DNA from: Capitella teleta
Lineage: Eukaryota > Annelida > Polychaeta > Capitellidae
NCBI GenBank assembly: GCA_000328365.1
Contig: KB297448.1
Span: 100,319-164,318 of the forward strand
Length of the DNA: 64,000 bases
Direction: 5' to 3'
Under the pieces are notes generated by a model that searched no databases, had not been told where the DNA came from, and worked only from the letters and a program-made list of their open reading frames with translations. The position numbers and the translations under genes were made by a program. Below are positions 23,536 to 35,234 of this stretch, in pieces (position 1 is the first letter of the stretch; each line of letters opens with the position of its first letter).

Positions 23536-24048
23536 TCATTTGGTGAATGCAATGAAATAATCCAGGACCCTTGCACCGCAGATTTTCAACTGGAGACGGA
23601 AAACAAGTAACCGTGTCAATAAATCATATCTTAACCACACGCACAGAGCTCGTGTGAATAAAATATATCATCCGTGTAATTAATGGCAAACATCTTTGTA
23701 AGGACATCGCTGATTGGCTGGAAGTTTATTGAGCTTTTCATCAGCCAATCAGAGCGCTTCTCTCTGCTTTAATTCGCTCAACTTTCCTCATGGCCGTCAT
23801 TATAAATACGAGCAGCGGGGTGAGAACATCTCTCGCAAAATTCCAAAATAAAACGCCATTAATTAGTGCATTGCGGTTCTCACCTCCAAATGATTGATGC
23901 GACATCCTTTTGTATGAATATCTAATTGTCGTTCTGACGTGTCATCCACGCTGAGCTCTTTGGAGAACACATTAAACTGAATCGTCTGCCCGTGAGCAGG
24001 CAGGGCTTCGAGGCCTGACGCTACGGAGCCAGCGTTGCGAGAAATCAT
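23536..24048 (-). CDS. Small two-exon gene of unknown function
   Basis: Exon 1, 23884-24048, starts with ATG and encodes 55 residues (MISRNAGSVASGLEALPAHG through HTKGCRINHLE), followed by a good donor GTGAGA. Exon 2, 23536-23589, follows a good acceptor (CCGTCTCCAG) and adds LKICGARVLDYFIAFTK before TGA; phases agree. The product would be 72 residues with no signal peptide or membrane segment. A strong donor (CAG then GTATTT) lies just after the stop, so a longer splice form in another frame is possible. The start is 370 bp from the first seen BTAF1 exon on the opposite strand, suggesting a shared promoter. I do not recognise the protein. Confidence 0.45.
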
Positions 24049-24417
24049 TTTATTGCATGCGTGGCATCATTGATGGCATTGAATTAATTTACATGCAGTT
24101 ATGACCATTAGGAGAACCTCGATTTATTAAATTACTGTCAAGTTCTGCTTATTCAATATGAGCACAAGGTATTATATATATATATGTATATGTATGAATA
24201 TATCAATTAAAAGGCACCATAATTTACTTTAACCAAGCCTAAACTAAAGTTTAAACTATTCATCAATAATTATGTATAAATCAAAAACAGATTATTGTGT
24301 TTCGTCTGAGGATGTCAAGAATAATCCTAATAACAATTAATTTCCTACTTGATTTCTTCTATAAACTTATCCTAATTTTATAATGCACAAGGTGATATGA
24401 TTCCACTTCAATTACAG

Positions 24418-27400
24418 ACTCGATCGTCTATTCCTCCTATTGGACACTGGATCCACCCCAGTGATACGCAAGTCAGCAGCTGAACAATTAGGTCAAGTGC
24501 AAAAATTGCATCCCCATGAATTGTGCAACCTCCTTGCAAAGGTACATAGTCAATTCATCTTTGCATGACGTTCTCAATATCTGTTTTTGTCCCTGGCAGG
24601 TTCACCCTTACTTGGGCAGCGACAGCTGGGATACAAGAATCGCAGCTGGGCAGGCAGTGGACGCCATCGTCAAGCATGTTCCCGAATGGACTCCCACTCA
24701 ATCCTGTGCAGGTGAGGTCTGTTAATCAACGACTGGCAGGGCCTGAGTTTTGTTTTTAACAGTTGCTGATTTCAAGACCATGGCAGGACTCTTGCGACTT
24801 GATCAATTCGACATCCGTAAAGTGATGAATCACGCTGCTTCCCTTTTGGCTTCAGAAGGGACAGAGTTTGATGTTGAAGATGAAATCGGTGTGGCTTTCA
24901 CCAATTTTGTGCTAAAAGAATCTATATTCTTAGAATTTTTTTTTAAGGTCTTGATGATAAGGAAAAACTTGCTCAACAGAAACACTTGCTAAATCGTCGG
25001 CTTGGTCTAGATACCACGGGTCGTTTAGGAATGTCTGGAGAGGATTTATTTGCTGAGGAAGATTTGGTCGTTAAGAAGGAAGCAGCACCTGTGAATTTTC
25101 CAAATCATGTATGATTTAATCTTCTCATACTCGAACATGGTGTCACCGTTGATTCCACACAGAACACGGTACAAGAACTTCTCCAGCAGCAAGTTGAGCG
25201 TCGATCGTTTTCTGAGCAAGGAGGAGGTTTGAGCAACCGTGAGCTGAATCGTGCCAAGAGAAAAGCTAAACAACTGGCTAAGCAAGTTTCCAAAGATGAT
25301 CAGAAGAACGGGTTTGTTGGCATGATGTGTTAAATTTCTATGTAGCTTGATTTCTCGCTTTACAATAGAGACAGTGACGGTGAACCAAGTTGTAAGATGC
25401 GTAAAATGTCAAATGTTTTGGTGAATCAGTCAAGTCAGGACAAAGTTGTGGTGGATAGCGTACCAGATAATACTTTAGATCTTGATGAGGTAAATCCATC
25501 GGATTGCATTCTGAAGGGTTTTTTCATTGGGCGTATTTCACAGTTGGATGAGTGGCCCTTTGCTGGCTTCTGCGAAATTCTCATGAATGAGTTGTTTAAT
25601 TCTGCGTGGGAGAAGAGGCATGGGGCGGCTGTGGGCCTCAAGGAAGTTGTCAAGGTGCACGGGAAAACAGCTGGAATGATGTCATGTGATCAAACGCAAC
25701 AAGTGAGAAACATTTCATGATCTGAGATTCTGACTTGATTTTTTAATTTTATATTTGTTTCTCTCAGAAATTTGAGAACGCTCTCTGGTTGGAAGATTTG
25801 TCTGTCCGTTTGATTTGCGTTCTGGCCTTGGATCGATTTGGGGATTTTGTTGCGGATGAGGTGAACGTAAATGTGAATTTGTGAGTGTAACTGTGTATAT
25901 TGTGTTGATAGGTGGTTGCCCCTGTTCGAGAGAGTTGTGCCCAGACCCTAGGGATGTGCATGCACCACATGAGCCCAGAGGCAGTACAAGGAGTCTCCCG
26001 AACCCTCGTGCAGCTTTTGGGGCAGGATCATTGGGAGGTTCGGCACGGTGGCCTTCTGGGAATTAAATACATGCTTGCAGTGCGAGCGGTTTGTGTTCAG
26101 ATTTCCACTGGCTTATCACCCATTCACTATGGATGCCACAGGAATCCCGTGTTGTCTTGCTACCTGCTCTGCTGCCAGCCATCTACAACGGCCTACAAGA
26201 CCAGGATGATGACGTGAGGGCAGTGGCTGCTGCATCACTCCTTCCTGCCACACAGACCTTGGTCTCAACGCTCTCCAATCACGTATGTGAGTCTCAATGA
26301 TTGCTCATGCTGACGTTCTTTATATTTAGCTGTCGTCCATCATCGATTGCTTGTGGTACACTCTTCTCGATCTGGATGACTTAACGGCTTCGACCAATAG
26401 TATTATGTCTCTATTGGCGACACTTCTCGCTTCGCCAAATCACTCTGTCGAGGGCTTTGGTGGGCAATCCCTGACTGAGCTAGTACCCCGTCTCTGGCCT
26501 TTCCTTTCACACAACATTGCATCTGTTAGGAAGTCATGCCTGCAGACACTGTTAACCATCCTCAATCGCTTCAAAGCTCAGGTTAGAACCCCCCGCCCAT
26601 GCTAGGCATTCAGATGGACACGTTGTCTCTGCACAGGGAGAGGTTGCTCTGTGGATTGTGCCCATCCTGCAAGACTGCCTGCGTCTGCTCTACCAGAGGG
26701 CCCTGTTGGAGGAGAAGGAGCACATCCTGCCGGTTATATATGAGGTGAGAATTAAGCGTTGATTGAGGGTCGTTTTTCAGGTGTCCCTCAGGTGTGGTGT
26801 TTGGTGCTGGAGTGCTGCCCTGCTCCTGATCTGATCCTGGCGTCGTCACCTTGGCTCGGCATCTGGCTCTGCCTCATGATGCAACCCATGGCGCTGCCTT
26901 TCGACACCAACCTCCTCATTCAGATGAAGCATGCCCCGAAGGTGAAATTCTTTGCTGAAAGCCCAATTGGCTGAGTCTTTTTTTTTTTTTTTTTTTTTCT
27001 CCTGCAGGAGAAGACGCCATCTCGGATGAGACACAGCAGTTTGTCAAGCGCACACACCAGCCCTGATCCAATCGTGAACAAAGAACACATAGGTGGCAGC
27101 ACCAGTGAGCCCCCTGCCATGCGTGACATTGCGGTCATCAGGGCTCGCTTCCTAGCCGCCAGGTATTCAGCTAACGTCAAAATCAGATAGATATCAAAAT
27201 GATTATTTCGCAGCATGCTTGGTCGCTTGTGTGGCTACCTCGTGAAAGCGCCCCCAGAGTTAATGCAGGGAGGAACGTCGTCTGCAGTCGAGGCTCTTGG
27301 AAAACTCATCACATTCCATCTGGAATCAAAATCCGCCCACCAGCGCATGGCTGTGGGCCTAGTGCTGTACAGCTGGGCAAAAGAAGAGGGGGTGCGTTCT

Positions 27401-30400
27401 GTGCAGTCTGATTACTCTTTACTTTTTTCATTTCATTTTGATAGAAGGATGTTGGTTGCCCTGATATGATCAGAACTCAGTTGCTCGATTGCTTAGTGAA
27501 CAACATCTACTTTGATGAGATTGCCCTTTCTTTCACGCGCATGCAGTCCGAATGTCAGAATTTTGTCGCCAGTTTGAAGCAAGCAGGAGTTGACATGGAT
27601 TCGCGCGTTCAGCCGGGGTTTGTCTCTTCCTTGGTTCATGAATTTGTGCTGATGTTGGTTTCAGGTGCATTTTCACTCTGGAGCAAGCGCAGGAATTGTG
27701 CTCGTCTGCATTTCCTGCGGTCAGGCTTCAACTCAAAGCTAAACAGCTGCCAACTTTTGACGATCGCAACAAAGCTCTTGAGCATACCGTGAATGAAACA
27801 GCCAACGAACACCAGCAAAACACAGTCAGGGTGCAGTCCGCCTTGGCTAGCAGCGCCATCTGGATGTCTGTGATGCCGGAGAAGATGAATCCGGTTGTAC
27901 GACCTCTGATGGAATGCCTGCGGAAGGAGGCCAACCCCCAGTTACAGGTGACCTCTCATTCAGCGTCAGTCGTGTGTTCATCTTTTTGTTCTTCGCAGAA
28001 CCTGTCTGCTGACAGTCTTTCCCATTTATTGGAGTTATGCAGAGGTCGTGAACCCAACCCGACCTCAAAGGTCATCAAGAACCTTTGCTCCATGGTGTGT
28101 GCTGACCAAGATTTCACTCCATCCGTGGCTGACCCTCCGCACTACTCCAACACGGGTCAGTTCTCGCCTCCGTTTCATCTTTTGTTCTTCATGCATTTCT
28201 CCACCTCAGAAGTTGCTTGCGATCAATTTTACGGAATTCTCCAATTACACGCCCAACCCACTGTGAGTTGCATATTAAAATCATTTTCCTGATAACACGT
28301 CTTTCTTCTCTTCAGACCGCTGAGGTAACAGGGAGAGGTCGTCGTCCTGCCGTGCCCAAGAAGACGCTGCTCACGGGCGTTGAGATCAGTTTAGAGAACA
28401 TCCTGAACCAAGAAGATCAGGTGTGTACGCACACCACTCACGCGCAACCAGTATTCCTTAATTTTTTCGCATAGGCCAAAAGGCAAGTGCTGATTGGTCG
28501 ACGTGGTGCCACTATTGCCCTGGGTCGCATTGTGCAAGAGGCGGGGGAGTCCTTACCCTCCGTGATGAGTCATCTCTGGGAGAGCATGACGTGTCACCTC
28601 TCCGAGGTTCAGAAACCTGAGGGAGGAGCAGAGCAGGGCAGCGTGGAAGATGCTCAGGAATTGGTGAATTCTTTGCAAGTCTTGCAGCTGGTCGGCCCAA
28701 AACTGCACCCATCCCTAATTGACCAGGTCAGCCCCTGATGCTGTGTTATGGCGCCTTTCATTTCAGTTGTCTTGCAGTTGGTTGTTCGCCTGCCCGCCCT
28801 CTGCTCTTACCTCTTCCACCCGTACACATCAGTCCGGCACTTGGCTGCCCGGTGTCTAGCCATGCTGTGTCGACATAGATGCAGCGCCACAATGAACCAT
28901 GTTTTGGAGGAAGTTGTGCCCGCAATGGGGGCATCTGAGAGCGTCGTGAAGCGACAGGGAGGAGTTGAGGCACTGTCTTGTATCCTTTCTTTTTGGGCAT
29001 TTTGTATTTTTTGGTTTTATTCACATGATTCCTTGACTGTACATGCTCAGTTATCTTAGAAGAGCTTGGTGTGGAAGTGATTCCTTATGCGGTACTTCTT
29101 GTTGTGCCTGTGTTGGGCCGCATGAGTGATCAGGACCAGGCGGCCCGTCTCATGGCTACGCACTGCTTTGCCTCACTTATCCGCCTCATGCCGTTAGAGG
29201 TGAGTACTTTAAATCTCTAGCAGGACGTTACATGTCTAAATAGGGATCAATTTTTCATGTGAACCTTAACATGTTTTGTTTTTTTTGTAGTCCGGTATCC
29301 CGGACCCTCCTCTTCTGAGCGCTCAGTTGGTGAAGCAGAAAGAAAAGGAACGTCACTTCTTAGAACAACTCCTAGATGGCAACACTGTTGATGACTATCG
29401 CATCCCTGTGCCTATAAAGGCTGACCTCCGCAAATACCAACAAGTCTGTCTCACAGGGAACCTTCATTGGCATGATAAACATTTGTTGCATTGTACAGGA
29501 TGGTGTGAACTGGCTGTCATTCCTCAATCGTTATAAGCTCCATGGAATCTTATGCGATGACATGGGTCTAGGCAAAACTCTCATGTCACTCTGCATATTA
29601 GCTGGCGATCACTTTCTGCGCGCCAAGGCTTACGAGGTTTGGAGTTGGTATGGTAACGTCAAAGCTTTCATTCGTGTCACGCAGGAGTCTGAACAAGCGG
29701 ATAGCGCACCCCTGCCGTCCATCGTCATCTGTCCTCCCACCCTGACCGGTCATTGGGTCTATGAAGTGGAGAAGTTTGTAGCATCTGAGTATCTGAATCC
29801 CCTGCATTACACTGGGTGTCCGGCTGAACGATACAGGTGAGTCCTGACACGGGTGAATTCTGTTCAGTTTTGATTGCTTCACAGGCTTCAGAAAGTGCTG
29901 CCTCAGCATAACTTGGTTGTCGCTTCCTATGACGTCGTGAGAAATGATATTGACTTCTTTGGGTGCGTCTCATCAACTTGTCTGTTTTGGGGTGTTTAAC
30001 TTTTATTTTTGTCTCCTTCGTCACAGGACGATTAGTTGGAATTATTGCATTTTAGATGAAGGACACATCATCAAGAATAGCAAGACTAAGGTACCGTCTT
30101 CTCCATTCTCTGACGTGTGATCTGATTTTCCGTGTTTTAGTTATCCAAAGCCGTGAAGCAGATCAATTGCAATCATCGTCTGATCCTTTCCGGAACGCCG
30201 ATCCAGAACAATGTGCTTGAGTTGTGGTCTCTGTTTGATTTCCTCATGCCTGGATTCTTGGGCACTGAGCGACAGTTTGCCGCCAAGTATGGCCGTCCCA
30301 TTCTGCAGAGTAGGGATGCCAAGAGCTCCTCCAAAGAGCAGGAGGCGGGAGCCAGAGCCATGGAGGCACTGCATCGACAAGTTCTGCCCTTCCTGCTGCG

Positions 30401-31765
30401 GAGACTCAAAGAGAATGTGCTGCAAGACTTGCCTCCAAAAATCATTCAAGATTACTACTGTGACCTCAGTCCTCTACAGGTGCGCCGTGCATTAGTTTTT
30501 CGTCACATTGCATTTATTTTTATCAGGTCCAACTTTACGAGGATTTTGCTCGTAGCAGAGCACGTCAGAATGTCGAAGAGACAGCACGCGATTCAGCAGA
30601 CGCCAAGGAATCTGCTAAACCAACTGCACATATTTTCCAAGTAGGCCAATCTCCTCATCATGATATATCACATATTGTTCATCTCTGTGCACAGGCGTTG
30701 CAGTACCTGAAGAAGTTATGCAACCACCCAGCCCTCGTTCTCAACCCAACGCATCCACAGTTCACAGAGGTCACAGCTCAACTGAAAACGCAGAAATCCG
30801 ACTTGAGAGACATCAACCATGCGCCTAAGCTCTCTGCCCTCAAGTGAGTCTCTTCTTCTTCATGATGCATTCACTTTTCCGCTGTTCACAGACAACTACT
30901 CAACGACTGTGGAATTGGCGCCACGTCATGCCATGACACTGACGCTCCTGTCGTCAATCAGCATCGCGCTCTCCTGTTCTGTCAGTTGAAGAGCATGCTG
31001 GACATTGTGGAAAATGACCTCCTCAAGTAAAGTGCTCAGCAAGCATCTCACGCATCATTCTTTTCATTGGCTTTCATAGGAAACTCATGCCTGATGTGAT
31101 GTACATGCGCTTGGATGGCAGCGTGCCAGCTGGCAACCGACATGGCATCGTGAACCGCTTTAACAATGACCCTTCTATTGATCTGCTCTTACTGACCACT
31201 CATGTGGGAGGCTTGGGCTTGAATCTGACCGGTGCAGACACAGTCATTTTTGTGGAACATGACTGGAATCCGATGAAAGACCTTCAGGTATCATGTCTAC
31301 GCTAAAGTTTGATGTATTATTCACATATTCACCTCACAGGCCATGGACAGAGCGCACAGAATTGGACAGAAGAAGGTTGTAAATGTTTATCGCCTCATCA
31401 CAAAAGGAACTCTTGAGGAAAAGATAATGGGGTCAGTTGTTCATGCAGTCTTTTCATTCAGTATTTAAAACTTCTTTTTTTTTTCTCTCTCTCTTTTTAT
31501 CAGGCTCCAAAAGTTCAAGCTGAACATTGCCAACTCTGTTATCAGCCAGGAAAACTCTAGCCTGGCATCCATGGGCACAGAACAATTGCTGGATCTTTTC
31601 TCGCTTGAAGCAAAGAGCGATTCTTCACGACAGAGCAACCAGGAGGGGGCCAAGGGAGCTGGACTGAAGGGGGTGCTGGAGGGGGTGCAGGAACTGTGGG
31701 ATGAGAAGCAGTATGAGGATGAATATGATCTCAGCAAGTTTGTTCAATCCCTGAACAAACAGTAA
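24418..31765 (+). CDS. BTAF1: BTAF1/Mot1 TATA-binding-protein-associated factor, Snf2-type ATPase
   Basis: Orthologue of BTAF1 (yeast Mot1), which strips TBP from promoter DNA using ATP. Over 20 exons separated by mostly 50-80 nt introns cover the protein from near its N-terminus ([20 protein letters not shown], exon from 24418) to the stop at 31763-31765. The N-terminal half consists of HEAT repeats (for example [37 protein letters not shown]). The Snf2 core is at about 29490-31450: motif [14 protein letters not shown], motif [10 protein letters not shown] (DEGH box), motif [23 protein letters not shown], motif [18 protein letters not shown] and motif [21 protein letters not shown]. The C-terminus [16 protein letters not shown] also matches the family. 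Only the first few codons are missing, in an unidentified upstream exon. The open frame looks intact and functional. Confidence 0.95.
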
Positions 31766-32349
31766 TCAACTCAATGTTCATGTATATTTTTGTTTATTTT
31801 GTATTGATGAATTCTGTGTTCATTTTTTATGGTCTTCCATGTGGTGATCTGAGCAAATGGTCGCTACTTTTATGTGGGATAAATTTCTCAATTTCAAGGG
31901 AACATCATAATGAATCAAAATGAATCTAAATTGATTATTGTGCATGTATTGTGTGAATCACATTAATATATTTTAGAAACATTGGTGCTTTTAAGTCAGG
32001 AGGGGAGAGGGGATCACCAGTGATATAATGATGAAGTAAACTCATGACTTCAGTTTGCGAAGTTCAACTCCACTCAATGCCATTACACAACAGCTTTTGA
32101 CCTCTTGTTTCTTCTTTATTCTGTGTATGTGCAACCATAATTAAATTCAAATGTGCAGGCAACCTGTAATAATTGCTCAACTCTGAATGAATTTGGCGGT
32201 TTTCTTTATTCAGTCCTGAGATCTATCCAATCTTGTTAAGGTACTTTTTTATTATTAAAGGAGTATTCATTGGTGTACGCAGGAAAACAGAGGTAAATTT
32301 TGAATGAAAATTGGTTCGGGTAGCACTGGGGGCATCATCGCGCGTTAAC
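31766..32349. other. Tail-to-tail gap between BTAF1 and GDE1
   Basis: 584 bp of AT-rich DNA holding the two 3' UTRs. No further coding signal seen. Confidence 0.6.
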
Positions 32350-33704
32350 CTAGTTAACCTGATGACTACAACCATTGTCACTCAGGGTGTCCGTGATATA
32401 CGAACATTTCAGACACGACGAAACAAATTTCTTCTCAACTGGATTATTCACGGTCCAAATAACGACCTTTATGTTCCTCTTCCTGAAGTGCTCCACCATG
32501 ACCCTATGAGTTGTTATGATTATATTTTATTATCCACGATTTTAAGTGTTCTTCACTGACCTTGACACATCTCCGTTCTGAGCCAAAAACGCCGATGTTC
32601 CGCACAGGAACCACAACCAGTTGTAAATGCTCCACTTGAGCAAGCAGTCGAGCAGAGGAGTAACCAACTTGGCATAGAACGGACCTTCCTTTTCTGTGCC
32701 GTCCACTTTGCGAGTCAAGTAGTGCGTCCTGTGCGTGAGGGCGGTCACGATGCGCGGGTCCTTCCTCTTCACCTGCGTAGAGATGAATACGATGAGATCA
32801 ACCAAGTTTAAGTTGATGTACTCACTAAGTACACAATCTGAGGATGGAAAGAGCAGACAATCGCATTCTGGTATAACGCAGGATATTTGGCAAAGAGATC
32901 GGAAAGAGCCTGCGCGGACTGAAATGAAAATACAGAAGCATGATATGCTTGCAGCTCATTACTTATACCAAAGATACTCTATCACAACTTTGCTTATACG
33001 AACCAGTTTAGCGTTGCCTTTCATATCAATGTACATCTTCAATTTAAGCTCCATACAAAGCTGAATCATTTCTTCCAACGAAGGGACCCGTTCATCTGGG
33101 AACTGAGCCCTGAGTGTACAATGTGTTACGAGACCACAAATGCAAATCAACTCTCAAACTTCCACACACTTATTTGGATGCTTTGCTGATGCCGAGAGCG
33201 ATTTGATCGTGTTCAATGTCATCTGGTTGACATTTCCCACTCCATCAGTTGTTCGATCCACTGTGTCATCGTGAATCACAACAGGGATTCCGTCAACCGT
33301 GTAATCAACGTCAAACTCGACCGCGTCAGCTCCATTCTTCTTTGCCTGTAATTGAGCAACAAAGCGTCAGTTCTAGTAATCATGGCTCAGGTCTAAAGGA
33401 GAACTATTCACACCTCTCTGACTGCTGCCAGAGTGTTCTCAGGGGCATCATGGCCCGCTCCACGGTGAGCGATAATACAGGGTTTATTTTCGCTTCCCTG
33501 GAGAACAGCGTCGGAATCGACGATACTGGACTGCGGATTTCTGTAAAACAACAGTGCAACAAACATTCCACATATTATGATCACTGCTAGAATGTGGCAT
33601 CCTGTCACAGCGATCAAAAACGCATAGGCAACGAAAGCTTGCGGCAAAAGGAACGAATACATTGTTAATGTTGGCATTGGGTATTTAACCCACTTAATGC
33701 GCAT
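32350..33704 (-). CDS. GDE1: Glycerophosphodiester phosphodiesterase, GDE1 type
   Basis: Membrane glycerophosphodiester phosphodiesterase related to mammalian GDE1 (MIR16), which cleaves glycerophosphoinositol and lysophospholipid-type substrates. About six minus-strand exons. The first, 33414-33704, encodes two hydrophobic segments ([17 protein letters not shown] and [18 protein letters not shown]) and the catalytic start [18 protein letters not shown], which contains the HRG and ENT motifs. The next encodes [20 protein letters not shown] and [11 protein letters not shown]: the E-x-D metal ligands and the catalytic HD. Later exons give [25 protein letters not shown] and a membrane-like stretch [13 protein letters not shown], and the last exon gives [10 protein letters not shown] and SYITDT before TAG at 32350. 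All key residues of the GDPD fold are present, so it is likely active. The start is the most upstream in-frame ATG; M10 or M15 are alternatives. Confidence 0.92.
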
Positions 33705-35234
33705 GCTCGGTGACCTATATAGAGAAGTGGGTCAACTTCACGTTATGATCATCAGGTGAGCAGAAGTTAAACAACAATCCGTTTAGTAACTAGGATCTTT
33801 AACTTTAATTGCGTAGGCAGGTAGGTGAATTCATACATTTTATGTTATTTTCTTTTTATCTATATTTATATTTATTCTTTATTCATCTATTCATTTATCT
33901 ATTAACTTGTTATCATTGTGTTCTGTTGTTTTGGGATCGAAGGGGAGAGAGGGAAGTACTCAACTCTCAAGTAGTGAAGTACTGACTAACTGAGTAGGGC
34001 TTATTGAATATTGTAGTTCCCCAAGCCGTAGCGTAGTGCACCCGCTACCCTTGGGGAGCTAGGCGTATTGATGTTATTTAGTTATTCACTTATTGTTTGG
34101 TTGGTTATTCTAATATTCCAGTTAAGTTATATTTCAGTTATTATTGTATTGTTTATGAGGATATATCTTTTCGAAATAGAAGATATATAAAAAGAGAAGC
34201 TCGAACGTCAGATTGTAACAGTGCCGAAACGAAGGCACTTCAACCCAATTAACCTGAACCTGAACCTGACTGATGCTTTCAGTGTTTACTTTGTCGCCAG
34301 GTGACCAATGTCCATGCAGATTATATTATGATCATGTGCTTTTGTTGCTTGAATAGTTCACGAAGTTTCCAGGTTTGGTCGTTACTCCAGCTAAGTTTGA
34401 TTAACAGTTAATTTGCATGGTTACGGTTAGCTCCCTTAGGGTAGCGGAGTGGTGTGTGTGCACTACGCTACGGCTTGGGGAGCTAGGTTACCGTATGCTA
34501 CACATAATACAATCAAAGTAATACAATGTATTGATTACAATGATTCACAATGTATGGTGTAGGTTCTAATATAAACTTATATTAGGCCAACTAGTATTTG
34601 GCTATGAGCATAGATGTATTACCTCAAAGGTGATTTCTTAGTGGCGACTTTCGAAAAAGACTTCCAAATCCCAAGCCCTTGCAGGTGCATATAGTGCTTC
34701 TTTCCGACTAGGTATTTCAGTACATTCCAAATAAAGGACAATCAACATGAGAATTAATTCTCAAGCTCTCTATTTGATTGATCACATTATTTAGTCAAGA
34801 GGCGATTAGCACAGATTTTCATTAGTACAGATTTGGACTAAGTTAAGTGCTAATGAGCACTGGTGAAAGATATACATGAACACACCTCCTGACCTGGCCT
34901 GGCTAAAACTCCTAGAATTGTTTGCTAAATTAAAGTGCATAAGTACCTATTATAAATAATTAAGTTCCTGAATATATCAAGCCTTTGGATAAAAAAGTAC
35001 AGGTAATTCACTAGGCCTGTCACCCGATATTAATAATACTGGTCGGTATTTACTAGTCACTTTATATATTGTAGTTAAGACTAACTGCCATACTAGACTC
35101 TTCAAGTGGTGGGTGGGTCTAATCTGATTCTTATTTCTATCAGGTGAATCATACTTGTAAGTCTTGTTGTAGGTCTTTCACATTGTCATATTTTGCTCAA
35201 TTCTGATTGCAGGTCTTTGAGGTGGTGATACGCA
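33705..35234. other. Intergenic region with repeats, between divergent GDE1 and SMPD1
   Basis: No coding signal. It holds the inverted hairpin-repeat pair at 34012-34487 and a short GAACCT triplication at about 34255-34268. The SMPD1 start is preceded by an acceptor-like TTCTGATTGCAG, which suggests a non-coding first exon in this stretch. Confidence 0.5.
34012..34487. repeat. Inverted pair of a 50-bp hairpin repeat (foldback element)
   Basis: The unit CTCCCCAAGCCGTAGCGTAG...CGCTACCCTTGGGGAGCTA at about 34018-34060 is itself an imperfect palindrome. A reverse-complement copy lies at about 34430-34485. A third copy is at about 40909-40961 and half a copy at about 41162-41189. Together the inverted pair would bound a 475-bp foldback element. 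No coding content. Confidence 0.65.
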
